The notes under the pieces were generated by a model that did not search any database, was not told the origin of the DNA, and worked only from the letters and a program-made list of their open reading frames with translations. Below are positions 11,285 through 23,377 of a stretch of 64,000 nucleotides of DNA, in pieces; position 1 is the first letter of the stretch, and each line of letters opens with the position of its first letter. The position numbers were made by a program, and so were the translations under genes. Source of the DNA: Ciona savignyi (taxonomy: Eukaryota; Chordata; Ascidiacea; Phlebobranchia; Cionidae); the NCBI GenBank assembly GCA_000149265.1, contig CH003412.1, forward strand, positions 2,922,661 to 2,986,660, read 5' to 3'.

Positions 11285-14200
11285 TTATATTTTGCGAAAC
11301 CGATCAAGTGCATAATGCTGTGCATTGTAACTGGAAGTGACGCCGTCCACCATCTCGTATAAAATCTTTCCAAGAACTGGAGCGGTATTGAACCCGTTCC
11401 CTATGACGTAATTGAATTTTAGTGACGTAAGTTTACGATTGGCACACATTTTTTGGTTTTACGCACAACATTGCCAAGTAAATAATTGAAAACCAACATA
11501 CCTGACATCCCAGCACCGATAATTATGTTCTTGTATTTTGGGTGGCGATCCATGACGTAATCCCCATCCGGTGTATTCTGTGCAAAATAGAAGTTTTTTT
11601 CATCATGTTAACAATGAAGTAATGGGCCTTCTATGTCCTAAATTCCTGGCCCAGGAGCTACCGTGGACCTACCCATACTAATGAAAAAATCATGTTATCA
11701 AATTGAGATGGTTACATCATTGATTATTTTAATACCACCATTTGGGCGAGAACTTACAGTTAACAGACAGGTATCCATGACGAGCAATTGAGGTTCCAAC
11801 ATAGGAAGATGTTTCCTCACAAACTCAGTGATCACGGCGTCATTGGTAATATTTTCCTGGTCTCTAAATGTCGAATCTACTTCGTCTGGGTCGCACAACT
11901 CGTGATGGTGGTAGCAAAACTGTACGGATAAAAAATTGTTCATCTGATGTTTATTCTTTACATTGCATTAACAAGGGGAAGTTTAAAAAAAATTGCTTTA
12001 CGTATAGTCCTTAACGAATTAATCCAGTGGGTTGAAGTAACGTTTAAAAAAGTTCTTACCAGAGGACTTCAGCGACACACAACCATTTTCGATACTCTTT
12101 TTAGATATGCCTTCCAGCCCTATACCCCGTCCATGCAACGCTAACAGGATATCCAGTGATAAATTAATATATCTATCTCCGACTGTCAGAAAAAAGGTAT
12201 TCATCTGTTATAACCAAATCAAAAATACTAACCTTAAAAAGGTCAGGATGCGCATTGCAAGGTAAACCGTACATGCCCACACCAAAGTAATTAATAAGGC
12301 TTGGGAAATTGGCAATTGTATAAATTCTAGGATTCCGCTTTTTCCAATACGTAACACGCACTTTGCTTACCTGTGAAGTAAAATGTAGTATGCTGCGTTA
12401 CACCGACTACTTTAAGGTAAAATTTTACATTATAGATAAATGTAGAAACTGATTCTTTTAAATTAAAACATACTTTATACAAAAATTTAAACTTTGCAAA
12501 TGAAGTTACCTTTAGAGGCAATTGTATTTCCAGCGGTTTTAACAATTTATTAGTCCACGGCCCACAACACATTACAATTGATTTTGCTGCGTGTTTCATC
12601 TTGGATGTGTGGACATGAACCACATTATCATTGATGTGTTCGATATTTTGAACACTTTTGTTGTCGTGCAATGTTCCACCAACCTTGATGAACTCTTTCT
12701 AGATGGTTAAAAAGGACTAAATCGTTCCAGTTGTTTAAGTTAAAATGCGATATATAGTCATATACTTTATCATTCTAGGTGGGAAAATGCAAGGCCGTTG
12801 TCACCGGTAAGTGGTGCATGATTAAAATTCCAAGTGTTTAATTTCAATCTATTAATGTATTAATGCATAGGGTTTATGCGACGTTCGCAAAGTGCCTTGT
12901 CTAATGACACAACCAACCTTTCGGTTTAGGGCGACAAAGCATTACAAATGTGGCAGAGAACGCATACCTGGATTGCGTCGAGACATTTATCAGCATCAAG
13001 GACCCCTCCTGCTGGGTCATAGATTGCCTGAAATAACAAGCTATAATGTTAAAACAGTCCCTTAAAAACAATTTATTATATATGTCCGGGGTAAACATAC
13101 AACCTGTACAATATATATTGGAACATAAGTTTCCAAGACCATTAGTAGTTTATGCAAATCGGTAAGTATAAAGAGGTCTTATCTTTGTCAAATTTAGACT
13201 AACTTTCAGTCTAATCATTAAACCATAACATTGGTTTATTATTTGCACGACCCACCTCGTAAACGTCGTCTAATTGTAATCCAGGGAATCTTTGGTTTAC
13301 CTCACTTCCGGTCATATACGAATGCTCGATTCCGAATTTTTCGCAAGTCGCTCGAATATGAGGTATTTGTTCGGTATTCTTTTTAGAGAAAGAAAGATGT
13401 CCATTAATTCTGAAGAGAAAATATAAATTAGTTCAGTTAAAAATGAGGTAGAATTCAGTGCATGGCGTATAGCACAAGACTATAACTGAGTGACAAAACG
13501 AAAATAACGATTTGCGTAAAACACGATGGATGGGGAAATGCGAAGGAAAATTTTATTTCACGGACAATCGTCAGATTACTTCGTCTCCAACCTATTTCAA
13601 TTTATTGTATATTTAAGGACGTTTCTACTAAGATTTACTTATACTTGTCCGATGGTTTAGGGCGGAGTCAGTCAAATTCTGGATACAACCTACCAGCCAG
13701 AAGCGACGATGGGCGGGAGGTGATCTGACGATTGCCCGTGTGTTAAGCCCCTTGATTTTCCCATTCACGGGGTTAAACATGAATATTCTATCCCTATCCT
13801 ATACTGTTCCGCAGATATAAATTGTTCGGAGATATTATTATAATGTTTCATTAACTTACTTCAGCAATTCAACCCCCGACGATTTCTGCAAATTCTCCCA
13901 AAACGCATAAGCTTCCGGCATCATAGCGGCATGGTGTCCCTGCTTGTATATCTTCCTAATTATTCTCGATGGCCCGTGGGAACTTCCATGAGTGTGAGGG
14001 AGTAGGTACTGGGGAATGAACACACGTACTAAACTATATCGTACATGTGTTTACGTACTAAGCCGTTCCGGACGTGTCATGTCGAATAGCTCACTCGGAA
14101 AGAGTCTCGGCGGTCTGCAGCCACTCGATGCCCACGTTTCCCTGTTTATACACTCTAGCTAGAGTCTGAGTATACCAACAACGCGCGAGCTACTTCTACA

Positions 14201-14875
14201 TTCACACAGCTTCTTGTCTATTATAGCCATTATCGAATTGGTATAATGCTAGAACGCGTGGCTTATCTAAATCTAATTCTAGCTAGTTCTTTATAGCTTA
14301 ATGGGGATTTATGCGATACTAACTCCTGTCTTGTTTCTTTATAACGTTATATGCAATACATTTTAAATGAACCATTAAACTCATGTACTGCCAGGCATTG
14401 ATAAGTTGAAAGGAGCGGATTTATTTTGGAAAACGTTAGTGTTTAGCGAATTAAATGAGCTTTTCTTCAGACTAACATTAAAAACAGTTTTTACTCAATA
14501 AGTAAATGGGACATTTGTACTATAAAAGACTACTCGGGTTACGTTAGGTGTTGGTGTCACAGCCTGTGAAGCAGAAACGGCTCCTATCTGGTTATTATTG
14601 TACAAATTCTGTCTGAACTGACAACATGACAAATTATATATGCCTACTTGGCAACTCGATTTTATTTATAAAAAATAAATTTTTATTGTTGCAATTATTA
14701 TTTTAAAGTTGACAAATTAAAAACGTAAGTAATGTACATTATTTTACCTTTTTTTAATATAATGTACATTTTTTACCTTTTCTAGCAGCAGAGTATTTTT
14801 TCCATTCTTAGCTAAATGAAGAGCTGTCCATGATCCAATAACACCAGCACCGATTACTATTACATCATAATCCAT
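11285..14875 (-). CDS. PIPOX-like oxidase, copy B, altered active site
   Basis: Nine exons with the same lengths and phases as copy A: 14875-14777, 14008-13860, 13409-13256, 13027-12968, 12698-12510, 12370-12233, 11919-11758, 11577-11502, 11400-11285; 380 residues, no stop or frameshift. It keeps the FAD motif [21 protein letters not shown] and the flavin-linking MDTC. However, the motif GHGFK of copy A reads GNGFN (343-347): both the conserved His and the Lys that binds the substrate carboxylate in monomeric sarcosine oxidase are Asn. The C-terminus ends RKI instead of the SKL-like end of copy A, so peroxisomal import may also be lost. It is either a neofunctionalised or a decaying enzyme; the clean frame favours expression. 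Confidence 0.9.
12775..12950 (-). mobile_element. Decayed SINE beside the exon 4 donor of copy B
   Basis: Counterpart of the element at 6410-6636, more deleted: the GGTTGG head and AAGTGCCTTG block remain. Its presence in both copies dates this insertion before the gene duplication. Confidence 0.5.
13693..13803 (+). mobile_element. SINE 3' fragment in intron 2 of copy B
   Basis: GGAGGTGATCTGACGATTGC followed by CCTTGATTTTCCCATTCACG, then ACATGAATATTCTATCC and CTATCCTATA. The matching place in copy A (about 7390-7480) has no SINE, so it arrived after the duplication or was lost from copy A. Confidence 0.75.
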
Positions 14876-15190
14876 ACTATTACCTTCAAGTTTAAAATCA
14901 AAAAAAGTAAATACGTAAAAGGCTGTGTGCGCAATAGGCACGAGAAAAAGGCGACTGGTAAACAAGTTTACGCACTTCACGTTTCTACTCTGCCTAACCA
15001 GCCGTAACACTTCCAATACACAAACTAATGTATCAAATATTTTGTAACATCTGTGTTTACGTCGTTTATGTTTGGATTTGTTTTGAGTGACTTGCATTGA
15101 TGGCACTTGATGCTATACCTGGCGATTCCAATATTTCAACGTTGTTTGTTACGTCACGAACTTGCCTAATATGCCTTACTGCCTCGTGTT

Positions 15191-15673
15191 CAGGGTTGCC
15201 ATTTGGCCTTTTTCACGGCCAAATTTCAGAAATTTGGCCTTACCAAAATCGCCCCGGCCGCAAAAAAAATAGTTTGGCCGTGCGGTAAAATCTGGCCGAA
15301 TTTGGCCGTATACGCATATTGTCAAGTTTTTGGCCGAAGCGTCGTATTATTTTTACGCTACAGTAGAAAAAAAGGGAAAAAGAGAGACTGTATATGGAAA
15401 TAAATTAATATCAACTGTCCCATTTCCAAATCACAAAGCTGATTATAACGTTTTAAAATAAAATAATAACGATAGGTATTCCTATATACGTATGAACGGG
15501 TTCGACAAATCTGGAGGAAATCAAAATTATACAATTTTTCAACAAATAAAGAGATAAATAGCCGAATTGGCTTAATTAAATAGTTTTTTTTGCACTTGAT
15601 ACAAATTGGCCGAATTTGGCCGTAAAGCAAAAACAGTTTGGCCGTAAAGCGTACTTTGCGTCTGGCAACCCTG
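15191..15673. mobile_element. hAT-type MITE with internal TTTGGCCG repeats
   Basis: Perfect 8-bp target duplications CTCGTGTT (15183-15190, 15674-15681). Ends are CAGGGTTGCCA and TGGCAACCCTG. Both subterminal parts are packed with TTTGGCC/GGCCAAA motifs, a plausible set of transposase-binding sites. No coding capacity. Confidence 0.92.
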
Positions 15674-16440
15674 CTCGTGTTATAGTATTTTCTACCGAAG
15701 TAGTGAAGACTGAACGGTTAACTAAAATTATTGTTACTGAAGCTGATTGATATAATTTACTGATTCGACATACCTGTAGCGATAATTAATTGGTAAGCAG
15801 CGTGTTGTAACTTCTACTGTTCGTTAATATTCCTGGCGCTTAATAAACCCCGGAGCGAAAGTGTTGTGCCCGTTTAAACTTATCGCACCCTAGTGTAGGA
15901 ATTCTGGTCGAAACAAGTACGCTCACAAGGAAGAATCGACAAATATTCTTTGAGGAGTGGAACACCTGTTCTTAACATATCTGTAAAGCCATGTCCATCG
16001 AACACAAGCTTCTTCCATGTCAGAGTCTTTCAAAGCTCGTGGACGAAACCGGACTTTTCCGTTCATGAGTAAAAACATTTTGAAAACTGATATTTTATTG
16101 GCAATAAATGTTTACTCGTTTACACGATAAAACACTTGATTCAAAAGAGAAACTAAACATCGTAGAAATTAACCTAAACGACCTTTGTCCTTGAAAAAAT
16201 ATGACATGTCAACTGAAGAATATGCCTAATCGACCCAAAAGCGGTATGCTATTTAACATAGGGGCAGTGTAGGCTCTACCAAACCATGGTAACTTTCTAT
16301 GCATATCCACTTATACCTCACAAATATCTATTTTGGCTAAATATTTTTATAGTAAATATTGATTTAAATGCTTTTAAACATCCACTTTAGTACATTATTA
16401 ATTTGCGAAGTTAAGTTGTTTCATTAGCAAGGTTTTAATT

Positions 16441-16446
16441 TTTATT
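16441..16446 (-). terminator. Polyadenylation signal AATAAA for PRPF31
   Basis: Reads AATAAA on the minus strand about 105 bases past the TGA stop (16551-16553). Confidence 0.45.
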
Positions 16447-16550
16447 CAATCTTAACATAAGTAAGTCGAATTGATTTGCAGTCCACGGTTGTTGGGCTAA
16501 TATTTTAACCCAAATTTAATTGTTTTGTATCTTCGGCAAATATGCCCCAT

Positions 16551-19500
16551 TCAAGCTGGCACATTTCTTGGCTTAAGTTTAACAAAGGACGCCATATTGG
16601 AAAAGTAAGTACTGCAGCCGTCTTCCTCTTCTTGTTTCTTCTCCGCTGCGTTTGGATTCACAATCTCAATACCTATGAACGGAGAAAACTTGTTAGTATA
16701 ATCAGGCCCGGTGCTAGGAACCGCGGGGCCCAATTAGAAATGTGATGGCGGGGCCCCTAAGTAAGCAACCATATTCATTATGACGTAACAGACAGACACA
16801 GAGATATAAATTTGACTTAGTTACGATGCCAAATTGATATTATGAGAAAGAATATTATTTCACTTTTTATTTTACGTTTCAGTAGTATTTTCAACCTCGT
16901 AATACAGAAAGACCCCCGCTAGCGCGGGGCCCCTTCAAGGTGCGGGGCCCAATTTGATCTAATCGGTCAAATCGGCCTAAAACCGGCCCTGAGTATAATA
17001 GTTCATTAGTTTAGATCAATTGTAGCATGTTGGGACCATCAACTCAAAGGTGGTAGGCATGAACTCGGAGGACATGTAGTGGGTTGTTTTTTTTGAAGAA
17101 ACTTAGCAGACAATGTATGGTTTAACACAATGCAATGGCCGCGCTAACTTGACTGTTAGTAAAAGGCAATCTAAGCAATCTTATTTCGATTACAACACTG
17201 GCCATATTAAAGTCAGCAATCGTGTCATTCGCCACATAAATAGCGGATTGAAATAATATGGCATTAAGGAAATAAAAATTTATACCAAAAATAATAGATT
17301 CTAATACCTTAGTTGAAACAAGCTGTTTGGCAGTGTTACGTGGGCCAGCTCAGATTAAAAACATTGGGAGTCAAATTTGAATTAATTTCTTACAATTAAA
17401 ATTTTCAAGTTGGGGCATGACCAATAAATTAACAAGCAAACCTTTAAGCGGGGTGAACGCAACGGATGAAGCAATTCCGGAACCCCGGTCACGCACGGTT
17501 GATTTCCCACCCCATGTGATTGATGTGGAGGAGCCAGCGCGATTTATCCGTTGCATTTTGGTTTGAAGGGTTTTCGATATCCTCACCTGAGTCTTGTTGT
17601 CAACCTGGGTGTGTGGAGTGTCGTTGTTGTTAGAATCCCAGTCGGTAAAATAGTATAGGATAGGATATTTATGTTTATTACTGTGAATGGGAAAACCAAG
17701 GGGGTTAACACACGGGCAATCGTCAGATCACCCCGTGCTCACCATTAGGAGTTACCGGAGCTATTGCAATGTGTTGTGTATGATTAACACATTTCTTTAA
17801 ATTGGTAAAACCCATTAATCCGCTGGGTTCAGGCAATTTCCGTTAAGTGCCTTGCCCAAAAATACAACCGACTAGCTAGCGCCAGCTTCGAACTTGCAAC
17901 CTTTCTGTTGAAGGGCACTAAACCATTAGACCAGTGGTTCTCGATCTTTCTGACCTCGTGGCGCACCCGAGATCAATTAGGAAACGAACGGGCGCACTTC
18001 GCACGGCGAGTCAAAACAATATGCTAAATACTTAAACAATTTAGGAAAAATTATACTTTAATTTAATTAATTTTATCACCAAATTTTCCACATAACGAAA
18101 TAACTGTTTCTTTAAGAGCTTTTGCTTTTCGAAAGTTTAGTAGTTTATAATATATGCACACTCTGTCGTAAATTTACGAAATGGAAGTGTGGCGCACCTA
18201 GCTAACTTCTGTGGCGCACCAATGAGCCGCGGCGCACCATTTGAGAAGCACTGCATTAGACTAACCGGTCGGACGAAATTTTATATAATGTTATAGTGTC
18301 AGGTGTATACTGATGACTGCCGTTTGTGTATAGATGATGGCCTATGCAAATTTATAAAACTTCATATGTAATTAATGAAATGGTAGGTTATACAAAATTA
18401 TACAAGAACAATGAAATACTTAAAATATCCGATCATGGAAACAAAAGTATTTTGCACTTTAAAGATGTGAAATCAAAATGCTTCAAACAATTAATTTATT
18501 AAGTAGGCAAATTTTAAAGATTTAACCGAAATCACATAACAAAACAATCATGACAATTACATGCTTAAAGAAATAACTAAAAATCATACTTTTCTGACAA
18601 AACCGTAACTGGGCCGAAATTAGAACCGTAAGAAAAAACTAAAAATCAAAATTTTCTGACAAAACCGTACCTGAGCTGATCTAATTCTTCCGGACCCTGA
18701 TTTTCCAAGTTGCCCCAGGGAATAGCCGATACTATCCTGGTAAGCATCTTCTTCTATCTCTGCAAAGTTCAACCGATTTGCTTGCTTGTGCATCTCGGTC
18801 ATGCCCAAGCGCTCTTTCATTTTCCGGTACCGTCGGCCACCGCGGCGCTTCCGCGCTGGGTCTATTGGGGCCGGGAGTGCTTTTATCTATTAGTGGGGTT
18901 AATGTGAGATTAATAGATTAGTAGGAACACAGGCGTTGTGTTGATTTCCCAGTTATGAAAAAATAGCACATTCCATAAAATTCGAATCGATTACTAAAAT
19001 GCATAGTTCTGCAACCTTGACAAAAGAATAATTCAGATCTATGTTCCAATGTAGTACCATATTATAAGATATAATTATATTACTGGAATGCAAAAATTTC
19101 TATTGATTTCTGGTGTTAAAAAGAAAAAAAATATTTTTTCAGTTGTTATGTAAGTACTTACAAACTTTTATTGGCCTTTTTAGTATCATGATTCTGTGGC
19201 TTTTAGTTTTAATAACAAAACAACAAATTTAATCTAATTTATTGCGTCTCACCTGTTTGACTGGAGGCGGTTCTTGCCACTTCTCGAACTTTGTTTTGAT
19301 TTCCTGGGCAAATTCGAAGCCAACACCTCCGTCGGGATTTTCGTGAAAGCTGTCCACTCGTGCCGCAAGAGTGATCTAATAGAAATTATATAAAATGTCC
19401 AAGTTAACGAAACCACCTCTGTTTTTTGAGTCTTTACGGAAAACTAATAATGTCTCTTTAACCAAGAAATAATTTAGATTAAAAAAGTTTGGGTTTAAGT

Positions 19501-22474
19501 TTGTGGTGCATAATAAAATATGACTTTTTAAACAAACTATGTTTTTAACAAAACAAATATATTTTAATAAAAAACTTTAAAACAAAGAAACGAAACAATA
19601 TTTTATATGTTGCTTGATATTTATTAAAAATTTGTAAAAGTTTAAGTAAAAACACATAATATGGTTGAACCAGAACATGCTACCATTATATATATGCAAA
19701 CAATAAACCACCTTAGCAGCCACCAGTCTAGCAGCTTTCCTTCTTAAATCGGCTGGCATCATTTGAACCATCTCGCTGTGGTATATGAAACCTAGTGTGG
19801 CAGTGTTTCAGAATCGTATCTTATGCCACAGAATAGTTATAGAATAGAAGAATGTTTATCGTTCAAGTGTGAAATTAGACTGAATTGTAAATTGTCAAAA
19901 TAAGGTGAAATAAGATTTAACTGTAAATTAACTCTCAAATGAATGTTTTGGATCAAATTTGTCGATATTTAATAGCAATTTTCAAGATTAACTAATAAGA
20001 AGGTAAACTATTTAGAATTCACATCTATCTATTTATATAGATGATATATATATATATATTACATAGATAGATGCAATTATGAAGTCAAAATTATAAATTC
20101 AAAATAATAATTCCAGACAAATGAAATTCTTACTGGGGTAAAGTAGGTACCGGTACATAAATATCCTATTTACCCATCATGTAAATCAAAGTAGCGTAAT
20201 ATAAAAAGTGCATTGAGTTTAACAGCCTTCTTAAAATAGGGTTCATACCTGTGTGTGGGTTGATAGCTGTGCTAGAGAAACCAGCCAAAGTTCTCTTCTG
20301 CGAACCCAAGAGCATTATATTACAAGCTGGCATCTTGGTCAGTGCAATCAACCCTCCCGCTACACCCATTAATTTCGCTGCTACAGATGAGCCTAGGATT
20401 TGTGGTACAGGATAAAGTGCATGTCGGTAAAGCATTCTTTGGAATACAAGTTTAATTTTGAGAAGGTTTATTTATCTTACGGACTTAATAGTCGACCATT
20501 TTAATTTAGTCGATTCAACATGTTTAAGCGTGGTTACAAGATCACCATATCCATTCATTTGGTTTAGTTGATTACAGCATTGAATAAAAGAAATAGGTAT
20601 AAACATGAATATCCAACTTTAAAGTTATTATTATATTTATATTAAGTGTTATACCATTAATTGAAATACTTGAAAGTCGAATAAAAGAAATCAATTTTGG
20701 TTGCACTTTTTTGCTCACCTATAATCGCAGTAAGGTTGGGAGCAATGAATGCCATCCTTGATTCAACGTAAGTGAGGATGCCCAGTTTGGCTGCCATTAG
20801 TTCCTCAGCCATATCGCAGGCCTCAAACACGCGGTTCAATTCTTCCTCACTTAGCAGCTTGCCTTGAGTGGTGGAGGCAGTGACACTGATGACCATGATT
20901 GTCGCGTTAGACATCACCTGGAAATTTATGGTTGAAGAGTGTTTTACATGTTATTGGGGGTAGAAACTCATTGGGGGGGGAGAATACTCATGTTTAGTGA
21001 GGAAATGACTTAATCAATACCACGCAATAAAAATCAATTGTCATAAAAATCTCTACCGACTATTTATTAAATTTTTACTTTTTGACTTCTCTTTTTAGAT
21101 TTTAATTTTTTTCATTAGTCTTAGCTCATTTGCCACAATATTACCTGCTGTAAAACTTCATTGTTTTTGTATTTCTCTAAATCGTTTCCGAGCTCCTTGA
21201 TAGTTCTGATATATTCAAGCGGCGTTGGTACAAGCGAGTCCAATTCCGGGAAACGCTTCGAATAATAATCTCTGTGGGTAGATAGTTATCATTATGATTT
21301 CATAATTAAAATCCAATCATGGTTATTGTGGATATTGATTAGCATAAACAAAGCTATTTATTTGATTTAAAAACTTTATAAAATAAGCAACTAAGCATCA
21401 ATGGTTGTTTAATATCAAAGAAAATAGCTGTGCGCCTGTGCCCATTAAACCCATAACAATATGTTCCTAGAATGGGAAAACCAAGGGTTGTATTCACACC
21501 AGGATATCAGTAATATTCTATATTACTGTTAGCCTGTGCTTAATTTCTAAAAAAAGGCTGTGCTTAATGTTAAATCAAAGAAAAGATTGACATAGCAATA
21601 AAGAGAGTGTTTCTTTCACCCTACCTGCAAAACTTATGGATTATATTTATTTCATTATCAATTTCCATAGTGAGATTGTTAGACTCCACAATGAGTTGAT
21701 ATTCGGGATTGGACTCGATCAGTCCAACTGATGTGTTTTGTGGTTGGTTGCCGTACTCGTCAATGCCTTTCACAACCCGTTTGAACTGTTCTGTGCTGCT
21801 CAATCTGTGTGGGGGTGAGTTGAGTTATAAGTGCGGTGCTTACCTCATTTAAAAAACATTATATTAACATTCAATGGGAAAGAAGTTAATGGTAATGTGA
21901 CAAACCATTACGTGACAAAACATTATAACCGCTTTTAATGGAATTAGAAAACAATTAATTTTGGGTTTAAAATAAAAACAGTGAAGAATTTAAATTGCAA
22001 CAAGACGACAAAACCATCGGCAAGAAGTGCTTAGTACTACTTAGTTATATTTGTCCACTGTCTTTTATTATAAGTGTGTTAAGATGGAAAGAGGCGGACA
22101 AGAGAAGAACCCAGCCGGCATTACATAGAGATCTTAATATTACTACAATATCCAACAATGTTAAAATTATAGAACAACATTTAGTGGATTTAAAGAAAAT
22201 GTCTCTAATTTTCACGTTGTTATTGTACTAACAATGTAAAAATTACAGATTAACACGGCAGAAAATTCTTAACAACATGTCATAGAAAAACAACAAACCT
22301 GGCAACACTTTTAATGCTATTAGGATCGATGCCAGATTGACCTGTATCCATATAAACATCCACATCAGCAATGTCCTCAATTTCGTCTGCATTTTCACCG
22401 ATGTCGGCATTTATTCCGTCTTCATCTATTCCAGTTTCCTCTAAATCGGCTAACAGCTCGTCCGCTAATGACAT
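16551..22474 (-). CDS. PRPF31: U4/U6 snRNP protein Prp31
   Basis: Ten exons: 22474-22299, 21804-21625, 21271-21145, 20917-20719, 20392-20249, 19791-19712, 19375-19253, 18886-18671, 17586-17442, 16672-16551. All are GT-AG with matching phases, giving 503 residues (human 499). It begins [13 protein letters not shown], as human Prp31 does. The NOSIC/Nop core has [29 protein letters not shown] and [12 protein letters not shown], then [22 protein letters not shown], the basic nuclear-localisation stretch [36 protein letters not shown] and a C-terminal [11 protein letters not shown]. Prp31 bridges U4 snRNA with the 15.5K protein and U5 Prp6 in the tri-snRNP. No key block is missing. Introns 8 and 9 carry transposons. 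Confidence 0.97.
16703..16991. mobile_element. hAT-type MITE in PRPF31 intron 9
   Basis: Perfect 8-bp target duplications AGTATAAT (16695-16702, 16992-16999). Ends are CAGGCCCGGTGC and AACCGGCCCTG; GCGGGGCCC boxes recur inside. One edge is 30 bases from the exon 10 splice acceptor. Confidence 0.9.
17653..18276 (-). mobile_element. SINE split by a hAT MITE, PRPF31 intron 8
   Basis: SINE in two parts, 17653-17931 and 18254-18276: tail TAGGATAGGATA, body GGGAAAACCAAGG, CGGGCAATCGTCAGATCA, AACCCATTAATCCGCTGGG, ACCGACTAGCTAGC, then the tRNA-like head. The MITE of the next entry sits in the head. Confidence 0.88.
17932..18253. mobile_element. hAT-type MITE nested in a SINE head
   Basis: Perfect 8-bp target duplications CATTAGAC (17924-17931, 18254-18261). 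Ends are CAGTGGTTCTC and GAGAAGCACTG, with GTGGCGCAC motifs near both ends. Confidence 0.92.
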
Positions 22475-22487
22475 TATTATTTCTATT

Positions 22488-22490
22488 TCT
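22488..22490 (-). promoter_or_regulatory. Splice acceptor 14 bases before the PRPF31 ATG
   Basis: On the minus strand TTTTTTCTAACCTTATACAG-like sequence ends in AG at 22490-22489, with CTAAC as a branch-point-like site. No upstream donor or exon was found. Ciona uses spliced-leader trans-splicing, so this is a candidate trans-splice acceptor; a cis 5' UTR intron is the alternative. Confidence 0.45.
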
Positions 22491-23377
22491 GTATATAAGG
22501 TTAGAAAAAACATAATACATGAGAAATAAATTAAATAAATTTTCCAAATTTTGTACCATTAGTATTTTTAACAATTTTACTTATTAATTAGACAGCGAGC
22601 TACGCTACTTAATTGAAAATGTCATTGTAACATTCATGTCCCTTATTTTAAAGGTTTTTTAATGAAATAACATCATAAATATCTGAAAAATTCCATATAA
22701 AAAGATTGAATTCGTTATTTTAAACAAGGCAGAATTTTTGTTTAAAGGAAATACAGCAACTTTTGTGTCTAGAGCCCAAATTTTAGTTAATTTTAAATGA
22801 ATTTAAAGCAAAATTAAAAGAGAAAAAAAAGAGTGCAAAAAAGAATAATTTTTCAAAAAACTTAAAGCAAGATGAAAAACTTCGCAAATAAATAACAGAC
22901 ATGATATAATCTGAATTCTTTTAATTGTATATAAACGCGCATCTAACCTTCCAGGTTTACCAATTATTAATGACATTAAGGTTATGGAGATGCCTGAAAT
23001 TTTACTGTCTTAGATGATCTCGCTTCAACAAAGGTATTTTCACAAGACCACAGCCACGGACAAAAAATCAATCATGAACACTGAATGCAATCTATTACAA
23101 AACAATAAAGATTTCTAAAATTTCGATCAGTGCAAGATACATTCAATTCTGAAATACCATTATTTACAGATAAGAAAAATTATAGCGATAAAAATGATAT
23201 GAGATAAACATCATGGTCGTCAAACCTTTTTTCTTGCCTTCAGCTATTTATGCCACATGCACAGCATGTAATAACCTCATACTATGGTTGTGGTTTTCAA
23301 AGTAACTGTTTGTAGGCATGGTAATGCATCATATCGTTTTTATAGGTTGTAATTTTTCTTATGCACAATGAAGGGGA
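22491..23377. other. GID4 to PRPF31 intergenic region
   Basis: AT-rich, about 0.9 kb, both genes reading leftward. It should hold the GID4 3' UTR; no other gene seen. It is much longer than the tiny spacers typical of tunicate operons. Confidence 0.5.

Larger units (their letters stand above)
14876..16550. other. Upstream of PIPOX copy B to PRPF31 3' end, no gene
   Basis: Holds the duplicated promoter segment (to about 15010) and one MITE (15191-15673). Near 15965 a stretch with TGTTCTTAACATATC also occurs near 8373, so the duplicated unit probably continued here before the MITE and other DNA came in. No exon recognised. Confidence 0.5.
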
